From Oscillospiraceae bacterium (GTDB lineage: Bacteria; Bacillota; Clostridia; Oscillospirales; Ruminococcaceae), in NCBI GenBank assembly GCA_022768545.1, contig JALELV010000047.1, positions 1-56,619 of the forward strand: DNA of 56,619 nt, written 5' to 3'. Below the pieces are notes generated by a model that was not told where the DNA came from, searched no databases, and saw nothing but the letters and a program-made list of their open reading frames with translations. This document shows, piece by piece, positions 1-9,888 of this stretch. The position numbers were made by a program, and so were the translations under genes. The first letter of the stretch is position 1. Each line of letters opens with the position of its first letter.

Positions 1-1
1 G

Positions 2-280
2 CTGGAACGCTCCCTGCAGTCGGCCCGGGACAGCGGACGGGAGACCCTGGTGTTTCTGCACTATCCGCCCCTGTACGGGGAGGAGGCCTCCGCTCCCATT
101 CTGGATGTGCTGCTGCGGTACGGGGTAAAGCGGGTCTACTATGGCCATATCCACGGGGCCGGGCGGGCCTGGGCCTTAAACGGCGAGTGTATGGGCATCC
201 GGTTCCGGCTCATCTCGGCGGATCAGCTGGGGTTCTGCCCGGAGCTTATTGAGCCTTCCGGGCAGCCGGGCAGGTTTTAG
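2..280 (+). CDS. Metallophosphoesterase, C-terminal part
   Basis: This open frame enters from the left edge and ends at TAG 278-280, so only about 92 C-terminal residues are present. The segments FLHYPPLYG and YYGHIHG look like the last metal-binding His motifs (xxH and GHxH) of the calcineurin-like phosphoesterase fold. Substrate cannot be told from this piece. It is followed by about 210 bases containing the promoter for the trigger factor gene, so it is probably a separate transcription unit. Confidence 0.75.
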   Translation: MERSLQSARDSGRETLVFLHYPPLYGEEASAPILDVLLRYGVKRVYYGHIHGAGRAWALNGECMGIRFRLISADQLGFCPELIEPSGQPGRF

Positions 281-344
281 GCAACATGCGGCAGGAAAAA
301 GTTATTTCCCAACCAAGAATTGTTTATAATTTTGTGATAAATAA

Positions 345-374
345 TTGGCAGAGAATGTGCTATTATGCTATAAT
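345..374 (+). promoter_or_regulatory. Sigma-A-type promoter for tig
   Basis: TTGGCA at 345-350 and TATAAT at 369-374 are separated by 18 bases in an AT-rich stretch that stands out from the GC-rich surroundings. The start of transcription would fall near 381, leaving a leader of about 110 bases before the tig start codon. Confidence 0.7.
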
Positions 375-491
375 CATATAGTTAGGGCAAGGGGCCGGCC
401 TTCCCGTTACCGGGAATTGCAGAACTCGCAGACCTGCGGTGGAATGCGGCTCCATCTTTTAAAAAGTGTTTCATTACAGGAGGAAGTACAA

Positions 492-1805
492 ATGAGTTTG
501 ATCTCTGCAGAAAAAACCGGTACCAATCAGCATGAATTGAAAGTTTCCGTGGGCAAGGAAGCGTTTGCGGCCGCCGTGGAAAAGGCCTACCGCAAAAATG
601 TAAAAAACATCAGCGTTCCCGGTTTCCGCAAGGGAAAAGCCCCGAAGCATATTATCGAGAAACTCTACGGCGAGGGCGTGTTTTATGAGGACGCCGTAAA
701 CTCCCTGTACCCCGAGGCCTACGCCGCCGCGGTGGAAGAAGCGGGCCTGGAGCCTGTGGACCGCCCCGAGATCGAGGTGGAAGAGGTAAGCGGCGACGGC
801 TTTACCTTTAAAGCGGTCGTCACCGTGCGCCCCGAGGTTACCCTGGGCGAATACAAGGGCCTGACCGCCGAGAAAGCGGAGGCCAATGTGACCGACGCGA
901 TGGTGGAGGCCGAGATCGACCGCCTGAAAGAGCGCAATGCCCGTGTCATCACCGTGGAGGATCGCCCCGCGGAAAACGGCGACCAGACCGTGATCGATTT
1001 TGAAGGCTTTATCGACGGCGTCCCCTTCGAGGGCGGCAAAGGAGAGAAATTTGACCTTACCCTCGGCTCCGGGCAGTTCATCCCGGGCTTTGAGGATCAG
1101 ATCGTGGGCAAAAACGTCGGCGACGAGTTCGATGTGGACGTCACCTTCCCTGAGGATTACCAGGCCGAGGAGTTGGCCGGCAAGCCCGCCGTGTTCAAAT
1201 GCCGTCTCCACGAGCTGAAAACCAAGGAATACCCCGAGGTGGACGATGAGTTTGCCAAGGACGTCAGCGATTTTGACACGCTGGCGGAGCTGAAAGAAGA
1301 CTTCCGCAAAAAGCTCACCGAGGCCGCTGAAAAGCGCGCCCAGGAGGAGTTCGAGAACAAGCTGATCGACCAGGTCGTGGAAGGCATGCAGTCGGAGATC
1401 CCCCCCTGCATGATCGACAACAAGATGGAAGATCTGGTAAAAGATTTTGACTACCGCCTGCAGGCCCAGGGCATGAACCTGGAGACCTACCTGAAATACA
1501 CCGGCAGCGGCCTGGACGCCTTTAAACAGAACTTTGCCCCTCAGGCCGAGCGCCAGGTGAAGATCCGTTTGGCTTTGGAAAAGATCGTGGAGCTGGAGGG
1601 CCTGAAGGCCTCCGACGAAGAGGTGGAGGCTGAGTACGCCAAGATGGCCGGGACCTACAGCATGGAAGCCGACAAGATCAAGCAGTTTATCCCCGCTAAG
1701 GATATCGCCCTGGATCTGGCAGTGAACAAAGCCATCGACCTGGTGCGTGAGAGCGCCAAGGCTGTGGCCCCCGCCGAGAAAAAAGAGGAAAAGACCGAGG
1801 AATAA
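492..1805 (+). CDS. tig: Trigger factor (peptidyl-prolyl isomerase chaperone)
   Basis: Ribosome-associated chaperone that shields nascent chains at the exit tunnel. The 437-residue product has the usual family length. The N-terminal ribosome-binding signature GFRKGKAP is at about residues 37-44, followed by an FKBP-type isomerase core (about 150-235, with FEGFIDGVPFEGG and GSGQFIPGFE) and a helical C-terminal chaperone domain. The ATG at 492 is chosen over an upstream in-frame ATG at 345 because it follows AGGAGGAAG at normal spacing and begins the conserved domain; the upstream start lies inside the promoter. It is followed by clpP, the classic Bacillota order. Confidence 0.96.
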   Translation: MSLISAEKTGTNQHELKVSVGKEAFAAAVEKAYRKNVKNISVPGFRKGKAPKHIIEKLYGEGVFYEDAVNSLYPEAYAAAVEEAGLEPVDRPEIEVEEVSGDGFTFKAVVTVRPEVTLGEYKGLTAEKAEANVTDAMVEAEIDRLKERNARVITVEDRPAENGDQTVIDFEGFIDGVPFEGGKGEKFDLTLGSGQFIPGFEDQIVGKNVGDEFDVDVTFPEDYQAEELAGKPAVFKCRLHELKTKEYPEVDDEFAKDVSDFDTLAELKEDFRKKLTEAAEKRAQEEFENKLIDQVVEGMQSEIPPCMIDNKMEDLVKDFDYRLQAQGMNLETYLKYTGSGLDAFKQNFAPQAERQVKIRLALEKIVELEGLKASDEEVEAEYAKMAGTYSMEADKIKQFIPAKDIALDLAVNKAIDLVRESAKAVAPAEKKEEKTEE

Positions 1806-1885
1806 GCTCCTTCCTCCCCTTTTGCCTCCTTTGAAGCGGTACATACGGCTCCCTGCGGGGGGCGGAAGATATGGAGGTATGAAAG

Positions 1886-2467
1886 ATGAGTTTAGTCCCA
1901 ATGGTAATTGAACAAACGGGCCGCGGTGAGCGTTCCTACGATATTTTTTCCCGGCTGCTCAACGACCGGATCGTAATGCTCAGCGAAGAGGTGAACGACA
2001 CCACCGCCAGCCTGGTGGTGGCCCAGCTGCTCTACCTGGAAGGACAGGATCCGGAAAAGGATATCTCCCTGTACATCAACAGCCCCGGCGGCTCGGTGAC
2101 GGCGGGCATGGCCATCTATGACACCATGCAGTACGTCAAGTGCGACGTCTCCACCATCTGCATTGGCATGGCGGCGTCCATGGGGGCGTTCCTGCTCTCC
2201 TCCGGCGCCAAGGGCAAGCGCTTTGCCCTGCCCAACAGCGAGATCATGATCCACCAGCCTCTGGGCGGGATGCAGGGTCAGGTGACGGACATCAAAATCC
2301 ACGCCGACCGGTTGATCCGCATCAAATCGAAGCTCAACCAGATCCTGGCGGACAACACCGGAAAGCCCCTCTCGGTGATCGAGCAGGATACGGAGCGGGA
2401 CAACTTTATGAGCGCCGACGAAGCGGCCCAGTACGGCCTGATCGACAAGGTGTTCTACAAGAGATGA
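1886..2467 (+). CDS. clpP: ATP-dependent Clp protease proteolytic subunit
   Basis: Serine peptidase that forms the tetradecameric chamber and works with ClpX, encoded next. The 193-residue protein is full length. The catalytic triad is readable: Ser98 in GMAASMGAF, His123 in MIHQPLGG and Asp172 in TERDNF. The ATG at 1886 follows GGAGGTATGAAAG. The gap to tig is 80 bases and I see no strong terminator in it, so co-transcription with tig is possible. Confidence 0.97.
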   Translation: MSLVPMVIEQTGRGERSYDIFSRLLNDRIVMLSEEVNDTTASLVVAQLLYLEGQDPEKDISLYINSPGGSVTAGMAIYDTMQYVKCDVSTICIGMAASMGAFLLSSGAKGKRFALPNSEIMIHQPLGGMQGQVTDIKIHADRLIRIKSKLNQILADNTGKPLSVIEQDTERDNFMSADEAAQYGLIDKVFYKR

Positions 2468-2598
2468 CCAAAACGAATGGTTCGTGCGCGGGGCCCTGGG
2501 CCCGGTGCACGGGCCTTTCCTGTACAAAGGGCGGGCTTTGCGGCCCGGGCAAAGAGAAGAGATAAAAGCGTCCCCAGGGGGGACGGTCAGGAGGGACT

Positions 2599-3918
2599 AT
2601 GGCAAAATACGACGATAATGGCAGAACGCTGCGCTGCTCCTTCTGCGGAAAGACCCAGGACAAGGTGGGGAAGCTCATCGCGGGCTCCGGCGTCTGCATC
2701 TGCAACGAGTGCATTGAGCTGTGCGTCAGCGTGCTGGAGGAAGAGGGCATCTCCTCCCGGAAAAAGCCGGTGCGGGAGGAGATCGACATCACCATCCCCA
2801 AGCCGGCGGAGATCAAGGAAATTCTGGATGAATATGTCATCGGCCAGGACGCCGCCAAGCGCACCCTCTCGGTGGCGGTATACAACCACTACAAGCGCAT
2901 CTATTTCGGCGCCGGGGACGATGGGGACGTGGAGCTCTCCAAGAGCAACGTTCTGCTGCTTGGTCCCACGGGCGTGGGGAAAACATTTTTGGCCCAGACC
3001 CTGGCAAAGATCCTCAACGTGCCCTTCGCCATTGCCGACGCCACCACCCTCACCGAGGCGGGCTATGTGGGCGAGGATGTGGAAAATATTCTGCTGCGGC
3101 TGATCCAGGCTGCGGATTACGACATTGAGCGGGCGGAAAAGGGCATCATTTACATCGATGAGATCGACAAGATCGCCCGAAAATCCGAAAACCCGTCCAT
3201 CACCCGGGACGTCTCCGGCGAAGGCGTTCAGCAGGCCCTGCTGAAGATCCTGGAGGGTACGGTCTCCAATGTGCCGCCCACCGGCGGACGCAAGCACCCG
3301 CAGCAGGAGTTTATCCAGATCGACACCAGCAACATCCTGTTTATCTGCGGCGGCGCTTTCGACGGCATCGAGAAGGTGATCGAAAAGCGGGTGAACCAGT
3401 CCTCCACCCTGGGCTTCGGCTCGGAGCTGGCGGCCGGAAAAAAAGAGATCTCCGCCCGGCTGATGGGCCAGGTGATCCCCCACGATCTGGTCAAATACGG
3501 GCTGATCCCGGAGCTGGTGGGCCGTATCCCGGTCATCACTACGCTGCAGGAGCTGGACGCGGAATCACTGGTGCGGATCCTGTGCGAGCCGAAGAACGCC
3601 CTGGTGCGCCAGTATCAGAAGCTGTTTGATCTCGACGGCATTGACCTCCACTTTGAAAAAGAGGCGCTGGAAGAGGTGGCAAAGCTTGCCATCGAGCGCA
3701 AAAACGGCGCCCGTGGCCTGCGTTCCATCATGGAGGATATTCTTTCGGATATCATGTTCACCGCCCCTTCCGACGGCACGGTGGACTCGGTGGTGATCAC
3801 AAAGGGCTGTGTGGATAAAACGGAGCAGCCGAAAATCACCTACGACCCGGCAAAGAGGCCGGCGAGGATGAGCCTGCCCTCCGCCAAAAAGCAGAGGAGC
3901 CGCGGCTCCGTTTCCTGA
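2599..3918 (+). CDS. clpX: Clp protease ATP-binding subunit ClpX
   Basis: AAA+ unfoldase that recognises, unfolds and feeds substrates into ClpP. The 439 residues contain an N-terminal zinc-binding domain (Cys13, Cys16, Cys35, Cys38), a Walker A motif GPTGVGKT, Walker [12 protein letters not shown] and a C-terminal small AAA domain. The ATG at 2599 is preceded by AGGAGGGACT. It lies 131 bases after clpP, and a hairpin with a T run follows its stop, closing the tig-clpP-clpX block before lon. Confidence 0.97.
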   Translation: MAKYDDNGRTLRCSFCGKTQDKVGKLIAGSGVCICNECIELCVSVLEEEGISSRKKPVREEIDITIPKPAEIKEILDEYVIGQDAAKRTLSVAVYNHYKRIYFGAGDDGDVELSKSNVLLLGPTGVGKTFLAQTLAKILNVPFAIADATTLTEAGYVGEDVENILLRLIQAADYDIERAEKGIIYIDEIDKIARKSENPSITRDVSGEGVQQALLKILEGTVSNVPPTGGRKHPQQEFIQIDTSNILFICGGAFDGIEKVIEKRVNQSSTLGFGSELAAGKKEISARLMGQVIPHDLVKYGLIPELVGRIPVITTLQELDAESLVRILCEPKNALVRQYQKLFDLDGIDLHFEKEALEEVAKLAIERKNGARGLRSIMEDILSDIMFTAPSDGTVDSVVITKGCVDKTEQPKITYDPAKRPARMSLPSAKKQRSRGSVS

Positions 3919-3934
3919 ACCCAAAAGCGGATCG

Positions 3935-3975
3935 AAACGCACTCTGACCGCAAGGAAGCGGCAGGGTGCGTTTTT
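3935..3975 (+). terminator. Intrinsic terminator after clpX
   Basis: An imperfect inverted repeat (AACGCACTCTGACCGC against GCGGCAGGGTGCGTT) is followed directly by a T run at 3971-3975. It lies 17 bases after the clpX stop. Confidence 0.65.
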
Positions 3976-4013
3976 GTCAAAAACAAGGGGAAAGCGGAGG
4001 AAATACAATATGC

Positions 4014-4042
4014 TTGCATTCAAATACGCTTTTCGCTATACT
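4014..4042 (+). promoter_or_regulatory. Sigma-A-type promoter for lon
   Basis: TTGCAT at 4014-4019 and TATACT at 4037-4042 have the ideal 17-base spacer. The promoter sits between the clpX terminator and lon, indicating that lon is transcribed on its own. A GC-rich inverted-repeat stretch lies between it and the lon start. I looked for CtsR heptads and CIRCE elements near this promoter and found neither. Confidence 0.7.
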
Positions 4043-4137
4043 TTTAGCAGGCGGCACAGGCCGCTGCAGCCGCCTGTGGGCGGCCTTCCGGCGCAGAAAG
4101 GCGCCCGGATATATTTTGAAATAAAGGAGGAAACAAC

Positions 4138-6567
4138 ATGGAGGAAGAGAGAAATACTCCCCGCAGGCTGGAGCTGCCGATGCTTGCGCTGCGCGGGCTT
4201 GTTTTGTTTCCCAGAATGATCTTACATTTTGACGTGGGGCGGGAGAAATCCATCCGTGCCCTCAACGAAGCCATGAAAAGCGGCCAGCAGATCTATTTGG
4301 CGGCACAGAAGGATATCCAGACCGACGACCCGGAGGAGAGCGACCTCTACACCGTGGGCGTGGTGGCGGAGGTGCGGCAGATCTTAAAAAGCTCCGGCAA
4401 CACCCTGAAAGTGCTGGTGGAGGGGCTTTACCGCGCCCGGACGGTGTCCCTGCTCTCGAAGGAGCCCTACTGGACGGCCCGGGTGGAGGAATACCCGCTG
4501 AAAAACCCGAAGATCCGCAATACCCTGCTCAGCGACGCTCTGATGCGCACCATCAAAGAGCTGTTTGAGGAGTACTGCTATCTGACGCCCAAGGCCCCTA
4601 AGGAAATCGTCATGAACGTATTCTCCGCGGAGGATCCCGCCTATCTGGTGGAATATATCGCGGCAAACCTTCCCCTGCGGCTGGAGGATAAACAGAAGCT
4701 GCTGGAGGAAAACAGCCTGACCCGTCGTCTGGAGGAGATGGCCTCCATTTTGGAGAGCGAAAACTCCATCATGACCCTGGAAAAGGATATTTACGACAAA
4801 GTAAAGGAGTCCATCGACCAGAACCAGCGGGAGTATTTTCTGCGGGAGCAGATGCGGGTGATCTCTGACGAGCTGGGCGAGGGGGAATCGGTCCAGGACG
4901 AGGCGGAGGAATACCGGGAGCGCATCGAAAAGCTGAAGCTTTCCGGCGAGGTGTACGAAAAGCTGATGAAGGAGGCGGACCGTCTTTCTAAGATGCCGCC
5001 CAATTCTCAGGAATCCACCGTGATCCGAAACTATCTCGACACTTGCCTGGAACTCCCCTGGAACACCGCGACCCGGGACCGCATCGACATCGCGAAGGCG
5101 AAGGCCCGGCTGGAAAAGGACCACTACGGCCTTGCCAAGGTAAAGGAGCGCATTCTGGAGCTTTTGGCGGTGCGCAAGCTGGCTCCCGGCATCAAAGGGC
5201 AGATCATCTGTCTGGCGGGCCCCCCCGGAGTGGGAAAGACCTCGGTGGCAAAGTCCATCGCCGGGGCCATGGGGCGGAAGTACGCCCGTATCTCCCTGGG
5301 CGGCGTGCGGGATGAATCCGACATCCGGGGCCACAGAAAGACCTATATCGGGGCCATGCCGGGCCGCATCATCGGGGCCCTGCGCCAGGCGGGCACCCGC
5401 AACCCGCTTATCCTGCTGGATGAGATTGACAAACTGGGCAGCGACTACAAGGGAGACCCCTCCTCTGCCCTGCTGGAGGTGCTGGACGCGGAGCAGAACA
5501 GCGCTTTCCGCGACCATTACATCGAACTTCCCTTCGACCTGAGCGATGTGCTGTTTGTCACCACCGCCAACGATGTGGGGAGTATCCCCGCCCCTCTGCT
5601 GGACCGCATGGAGCTCATTGAGCTTTCCAGCTACACCCGGGAGGAGAAGTTCCATATTGCCCGGCGCCACCTGGCGCCCAAGCAGATCAAGCGCCACGGG
5701 CTTTCATCCAGGACCTTCCGTCTGGCGGACAGCGCCATCTACAGCCTGGTGGACAGCTATACCCGGGAGGCCGGCGTCCGCACCCTGGAACGGGAGATCG
5801 CCGCGCTCTGCCGCAAGGCCGCCAAGAAGATCGCCGCCGGAGAGGCGGAAAAGGTCTCGGTGACGGGGCAGAACATCGGGGAATACCTGGGGCCCAAAAA
5901 GTTCCTGCCGGAGACGATCGGCAAATCTGACGAGGTGGGGCTGGTAAACGGCCTTGCCTGGACCTCTGTGGGCGGCGAGATGCTGCAGGTGGAGGTTGCG
6001 GTGCTGGAGGGCGCCGGAAAGCTGGAGCTCACCGGTTCTCTGGGCGACGTGATGAAGGAATCCGCCCGCACGGCGGTCAGCTTTATCCGCAGCGTGGCCA
6101 GACAATACGATATTGACCCGGATTTTTATAAAAACCGGGATATCCATATCCACTTCCCGGAGGGGGCCGTGCCTAAGGACGGGCCCTCCGCCGGTGTGAC
6201 CGTCTGCACCGCACTGGTGTCCGCTCTTTCCGGCTGCCCGGTGCGCCGGGAGGTGGCCATGACCGGTGAGATCACCCTGCGGGGCCGGGTGCTTGCCATT
6301 GGCGGGTTAAAGGAAAAGACCATGGCGGCCTATCGCGCCGGCATCCGGACGGTCATCATCCCCAAGGAAAACGAGCCCGACCTGGCGGAGCTGGACCCTG
6401 TGGTCACCGGCGCCATCCGCTTCATTCCCGTGGAGCGGGCCGACGAGGTGCTGAAAAATGCGCTGATCACCCCCTGCGAGGGCGCGGCGGGCCGGCACCG
6501 GCCCACGGCGGAGGCCCTGGTGCAGAAAGCCGAAAAGGATAAAGAGGCGGAGCACGTCTCTCAGTAA
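4138..6567 (+). CDS. lon: ATP-dependent Lon protease
   Basis: Cytosolic AAA+ serine protease that removes damaged and regulatory proteins. The 809 residues show an N-terminal substrate-binding LON domain (about 14-205), Walker A GPPGVGKT at 361-368, Walker [10 protein letters not shown] at about 425-433 and a C-terminal peptidase domain. The Ser-Lys dyad is Ser684 in DGPSAGVT and Lys727 in GGLKEK, with the same 43-residue separation as in E. coli Lon. The start follows an AAGGAGGAAACAAC site. engB begins 11 bases after the stop, so the two are likely co-transcribed. Confidence 0.97.
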   Translation: MEEERNTPRRLELPMLALRGLVLFPRMILHFDVGREKSIRALNEAMKSGQQIYLAAQKDIQTDDPEESDLYTVGVVAEVRQILKSSGNTLKVLVEGLYRARTVSLLSKEPYWTARVEEYPLKNPKIRNTLLSDALMRTIKELFEEYCYLTPKAPKEIVMNVFSAEDPAYLVEYIAANLPLRLEDKQKLLEENSLTRRLEEMASILESENSIMTLEKDIYDKVKESIDQNQREYFLREQMRVISDELGEGESVQDEAEEYRERIEKLKLSGEVYEKLMKEADRLSKMPPNSQESTVIRNYLDTCLELPWNTATRDRIDIAKAKARLEKDHYGLAKVKERILELLAVRKLAPGIKGQIICLAGPPGVGKTSVAKSIAGAMGRKYARISLGGVRDESDIRGHRKTYIGAMPGRIIGALRQAGTRNPLILLDEIDKLGSDYKGDPSSALLEVLDAEQNSAFRDHYIELPFDLSDVLFVTTANDVGSIPAPLLDRMELIELSSYTREEKFHIARRHLAPKQIKRHGLSSRTFRLADSAIYSLVDSYTREAGVRTLEREIAALCRKAAKKIAAGEAEKVSVTGQNIGEYLGPKKFLPETIGKSDEVGLVNGLAWTSVGGEMLQVEVAVLEGAGKLELTGSLGDVMKESARTAVSFIRSVARQYDIDPDFYKNRDIHIHFPEGAVPKDGPSAGVTVCTALVSALSGCPVRREVAMTGEITLRGRVLAIGGLKEKTMAAYRAGIRTVIIPKENEPDLAELDPVVTGAIRFIPVERADEVLKNALITPCEGAAGRHRPTAEALVQKAEKDKEAEHVSQ

Positions 6568-6577
6568 GGGGAATGAC

Positions 6578-7261
6578 ATGAATTTTCACAACGTGGTTTT
6601 TGAAGCCTCCTACGGGCTGTTTTCCCAGATCCCGGAGGACGACCTGCCGGAGATCGCCTTTTCCGGGCGCTCCAATGTGGGAAAGTCCTCGCTGATCAAT
6701 AAAATTTTTAACCGCAAAAACCTGGCGCGGGTCAGCGCCGTGCCGGGCAAGACCGCCACCATCAATTTCTTCCGTCTGGAGGGGATGCGCTTTGCAGACC
6801 TGCCCGGCTACGGCTACGCCAAGGTGGCAAAAACCGAAAAAGAGCGCTGGTCCGGGCTGATCGGAGGGTATCTGCACAGCGGGCGGGACATCGCCCTCGT
6901 GTTTCAGCTGATTGACATGCGCCATCCCCCCACCCGGGATGACCTGCAGATGATCGATTTTCTGGTGGAGGGCGAAATGCCCTTTGCAGTGGTACTCACC
7001 AAGCGCGACAAGCTCTCCCCCCGGCAGCAGGCGGAGCGCCTGGAGGCCTTCCGGAAAGAGATCCCCTACGGGGATCAGATCGTCATGCTGCCCGTTTCCT
7101 CCGAGACCGGGGAGGGCATTGAGGCGGTGCGGGAGGTCATCGAAGAGATCGCCGCCGACTGCGCGGCCCATCCTGCGGCCGGAAGCCCGGAGCCCCTGGA
7201 AGGGGAGGAACAGGCCGGGCAGGGCTTTCTTGCCCCGCGCCCGAGAAAAAAGCAGCAGTGA
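6578..7261 (+). CDS. engB: Ribosome biogenesis GTP-binding protein EngB/YsxC
   Basis: Small GTPase needed for late assembly of the 50S subunit. The P-loop GRSNVGKSS is near residue 29, followed by a TRM-type GTPase order: DLPGYGYA for G3 and TKRDKLS for G4. The 227-residue protein is slightly longer than usual because of a charged, low-complexity tail after about residue 195. It lies directly downstream of lon, a common Bacillota pairing. Confidence 0.93.
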   Translation: MNFHNVVFEASYGLFSQIPEDDLPEIAFSGRSNVGKSSLINKIFNRKNLARVSAVPGKTATINFFRLEGMRFADLPGYGYAKVAKTEKERWSGLIGGYLHSGRDIALVFQLIDMRHPPTRDDLQMIDFLVEGEMPFAVVLTKRDKLSPRQQAERLEAFRKEIPYGDQIVMLPVSSETGEGIEAVREVIEEIAADCAAHPAAGSPEPLEGEEQAGQGFLAPRPRKKQQ

Positions 7262-7309
7262 ACAGGCCGGGGGATACCCTTCCCCATGGGACAGAAGGAG
7301 AGGTTTGAC

Positions 7310-8611
7310 ATGTTCGTTTCCGACTGCCTTGGCATCAATGCCAAGGGGCACCTGACCATTGACGAAAAGGATACGCTGGAGCTGGCGGGGGAGTATGGGA
7401 CGCCGCTGTATGTGATGAGCGAAACCCAGATCCGGGAAAACTGCCGGAAGTTCCGGCGCTCCTTTGAGGAGCACTACGGAGGAAACGGCATGGCTCTTTA
7501 CGCCAGCAAGGCGTTTTGCTGCAAGGCGGTGTGCCGGATCGCCCAGGAGGAGGGCATGGGCCTGGACGTGGTGTCTGCCGGGGAGCTGTACACCGCGGAG
7601 AGCATCGGGTTCCCGGCGGAGCGCATTTATTTCCACGGCAACAACAAAACGCCGGAGGAGCTGGTGGAGGCGCTGCGCTATGGGGTGGGCACCATCGTGG
7701 TGGATAATATCACCGAGCTGGAGGTGCTGGACCAGATCGCGGCGTCCATGGGGAAAACAGCGGGCATCATGTTTCGGGTAAAACCCGGCGTGGACGCCCA
7801 CACCCATGATTTTATCCGCACTGGGCAGATCGATTCCAAGTTCGGTGTCGCACTGGAGACGGGGGAGGCCATGGAGGCGGTGTGCCGGGCGGCGGAGCTC
7901 TCTCATGTGCGCCTGACGGGCTTGCACTGTCACATCGGCTCCCAGATCTTTGACATCGACCCCTTTGAGGAAGCCGCCCGTGTGATGCTGCGCTTTTTGG
8001 CCGAGGTTCGGGAGAGGACGGGGCTTACTCTTTCAAAGCTCAATCTGGGCGGCGGTTTTGGCATCAAATATGTTCCGGAAAACGACCCCGCCGGCCTGGA
8101 GACCTATATGGGCCGGGTGTCCGCCGTGGTACACGGGGAGTGCGGGAGGCTGGGGCTTCCCATCCCCTTTATTCTCATCGAGCCCGGCCGCTCCGTCGTG
8201 GGGGACGCGGGGATCACTTTGTACCGGGTGGGGGCCGTTAAGACCATCCCTGGTGTGCGCACCTATCTTTCGGTGGACGGCGGCATGACCGACAACCCCC
8301 GCTATGCCCTGTATCAGGCACGGTATGAGGCGCTGGTGGCCGCGCGGGCGGGGGAGGCCAAGACCATGGAGGTCACTTTGGCGGGGCGCTGCTGCGAGAG
8401 CGGCGACCTGATCGGAGAGAACATGCTGCTGCAGCCCGCAGCGCCGGGCGATGTTGTGGCGGTGCTTTCCACTGGCGCCTACAACTATTCCATGGCCTCC
8501 AACTACAACCGCGTCCCCCGTCCCCCGGTGGTGTTGGTAAAGGGCGCAGAGAGCCGGGTGGCGGTACGCCGGGAGACCTTGGAGGACATGATAAGCCACG
8601 ACGAGCTTTAA
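7310..8611 (+). CDS. lysA: Diaminopimelate decarboxylase
   Basis: PLP-dependent fold-III decarboxylase that converts meso-diaminopimelate to lysine, the last step of the pathway. Lys67 in ALYASKAF is the expected Schiff-base lysine. Other family signatures are HCHIGSQ, the LNLGGGFG phosphate-binding loop, EPGRS and CESGD. The ATG at 7310 is chosen over one at 7286 because AGAAGGAGAGG precedes it and lies inside the longer version. The product is 433 residues. It may be co-transcribed with engB, which ends 48 bases upstream. I saw no lysine riboswitch ahead of it. Confidence 0.95.
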   Translation: MFVSDCLGINAKGHLTIDEKDTLELAGEYGTPLYVMSETQIRENCRKFRRSFEEHYGGNGMALYASKAFCCKAVCRIAQEEGMGLDVVSAGELYTAESIGFPAERIYFHGNNKTPEELVEALRYGVGTIVVDNITELEVLDQIAASMGKTAGIMFRVKPGVDAHTHDFIRTGQIDSKFGVALETGEAMEAVCRAAELSHVRLTGLHCHIGSQIFDIDPFEEAARVMLRFLAEVRERTGLTLSKLNLGGGFGIKYVPENDPAGLETYMGRVSAVVHGECGRLGLPIPFILIEPGRSVVGDAGITLYRVGAVKTIPGVRTYLSVDGGMTDNPRYALYQARYEALVAARAGEAKTMEVTLAGRCCESGDLIGENMLLQPAAPGDVVAVLSTGAYNYSMASNYNRVPRPPVVLVKGAESRVAVRRETLEDMISHDEL

Positions 8612-8685
8612 AAAGGCAAAACCGGAGGGCGGAGCCCCTTCCCGGGGCCTCCCGGGCTTTTCCTGAGGAGAAAGGAGGGCGTTGT

Positions 8686-9489
8686 ATGGCGCAGGGATTA
8701 TCTGTACCGGCCGCGGCTGTGTGGGCTATTTTGGCGGCGCTGTTTCTCACCCTTGTGCTGCCGCTGGGGGCGGCGGCCTTTTTGGGGGTAAAGAAAAAGA
8801 TCTCGGCTATGCCGTTTTTTGTGGGTGTTCTGGGCTTCTTTGTTTCCCAGATGCTGCTGCGGATCCCTCTGCTCACCTTTTTGAACACCAGGGACTGGTA
8901 TGTGCGCTTTGCCTCCAACCCCTTTATATCCGCGGTGCTGATCGGCGGGCTGACGGCGGGCCTGTTTGAGGAGACGGCCCGTCTGGCGGGGGCCCGGCTC
9001 TTCTGCAAAAACCGTCTGGAGTGGAAGGACGCCCTCTCCTACGGGCTGGGGCACGGGCTCTGCGAGGCAGTGTTGCTGGTGGGGATGAGCTATTTAAACG
9101 CCGCGGTGCTGTTAAACGCCGGAGCGCTGGAAAGCCTTTCCCCTGAGCTTGCCAAGACTGTGGCGTCGCAGCTTTCCGCCTTTGAACCGGCCTCTGTTCT
9201 GCTCGGAGCGGGGGAGCGGGCTCCGGCGGTGATGTTCCATATCTTCGCCTCGGTGCTTGTCTTCCTCGGCGTGCGTAGGGGCAGGGCAGGCGGCTACTGG
9301 CTGGCGGTGCTGCTGCACACGGCCCTCAATGGCGGGGCAGTGCTGCTGGCCCGGTACGGGAACATCTGGGTCTCGGAAGGGTTCCTCTGGGCTTTTGGGG
9401 TGCTGATGCTCTGCCTGCTGCCCCGGCTGAAGAAGGCCTTTCTGCCGCCTTCGCCGGAGGGCGCGGACGATATGGCCGGGAGCCCTTAA
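8686..9489 (+). CDS. YhfC-family putative intramembrane metalloprotease-like protein
   Basis: A 267-residue, strongly hydrophobic protein with about seven predicted membrane segments. The pattern GLFEETARLAG near residue 88, then YGLGHGLCEA near 118 and later MFHIFAS and LLHTALNGG, matches the YhfC family, related to the CPBP/glutamic intramembrane proteases, where Glu and His residues in the membrane form the putative active site. Substrate is unknown. AAAGGAGGGC precedes the ATG. It follows lysA by 74 bases. Confidence 0.75.
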   Translation: MAQGLSVPAAAVWAILAALFLTLVLPLGAAAFLGVKKKISAMPFFVGVLGFFVSQMLLRIPLLTFLNTRDWYVRFASNPFISAVLIGGLTAGLFEETARLAGARLFCKNRLEWKDALSYGLGHGLCEAVLLVGMSYLNAAVLLNAGALESLSPELAKTVASQLSAFEPASVLLGAGERAPAVMFHIFASVLVFLGVRRGRAGGYWLAVLLHTALNGGAVLLARYGNIWVSEGFLWAFGVLMLCLLPRLKKAFLPPSPEGADDMAGSP

Positions 9490-9504
9490 AAACAGTGTTT
9501 TAGC

Positions 9505-9535
9505 AGTTTACTTTTCAGATGTAATATGGTAAACT
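9505..9535 (+). promoter_or_regulatory. Inverted repeat at the yerC promoter
   Basis: AGTTTAC at 9505-9511 is repeated exactly as its complement GTAAACT at 9529-9535, with 17 bases between. A possible -10 (TAATAT, 9522-9527) falls between the two arms. This is the layout of a repressor operator placed over a promoter. The obvious candidate to bind it is the TrpR-like protein encoded just downstream, but that link is inference. Confidence 0.4.
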
Positions 9536-9600
9536 ATCCTTGTTGGTTTCCCGCTTTAGATCTTGAAAGCGGAAGGATGATCACAGGGGAGGATTTGCAG

Positions 9601-9888
9601 ATGAACAGCAAGCTCAAAGACCTGAATATCGATTATTTATTTCAGGCGATCCTGTGTCTGGAGACTCAGGAGGAATGTTATAAATTTTTTGAGGACCTCT
9701 GCACCGTGCCGGAGCTGAAGGCTCTGTCCCAGCGTCTGACGGTGGCCAAAATGTTAAACGAAAAGAAGGTCTACAGCGATATTGTGGCGCAGACCGGGGC
9801 CAGCACCGCCACCATCAGCCGTGTCAACCGCTCCCTGAGCTATGGCAGCGACGGATATCAGATCGTGTTTGAAAGAGTGAAGGACTGA
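9601..9888 (+). CDS. YerC/YecD-type TrpR-related DNA-binding protein
   Basis: A 95-residue all-helical protein. The stretch VPELKALSQRLTVAKML followed by SDIVAQTGASTATISRVNRSL is the helix-turn-helix of the TrpR/YerC family. It is probably a small transcriptional repressor; the effector is unknown. The ATG at 9601 follows AGGGGAGGATTTGCAG and is preferred to an in-frame ATG at 9526, which would overlap the promoter and add non-conserved residues. Its stop TGA shares bases with the next ATG, indicating translational coupling. Confidence 0.88.
   Translation: MNSKLKDLNIDYLFQAILCLETQEECYKFFEDLCTVPELKALSQRLTVAKMLNEKKVYSDIVAQTGASTATISRVNRSLSYGSDGYQIVFERVKD

Noticed and set aside
474-1901. Long open frames on the strand opposite tig, clpX, lon, gltX, serS and fusA-like genes (the longest over 480 codons)
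   Set aside because: They arise from codon bias of the real genes, have no ribosome sites or known motifs and lie wholly across proven coding regions.
4014-4137. CtsR or CIRCE (HrcA) operators before clpP, clpX or lon
   Set aside because: I searched these leaders for the GGTCAAA heptads and the long CIRCE repeat and did not see them.
7262-7309. Lysine riboswitch before lysA
   Set aside because: The gap is only 48 bases and is probably inside a transcript from engB.
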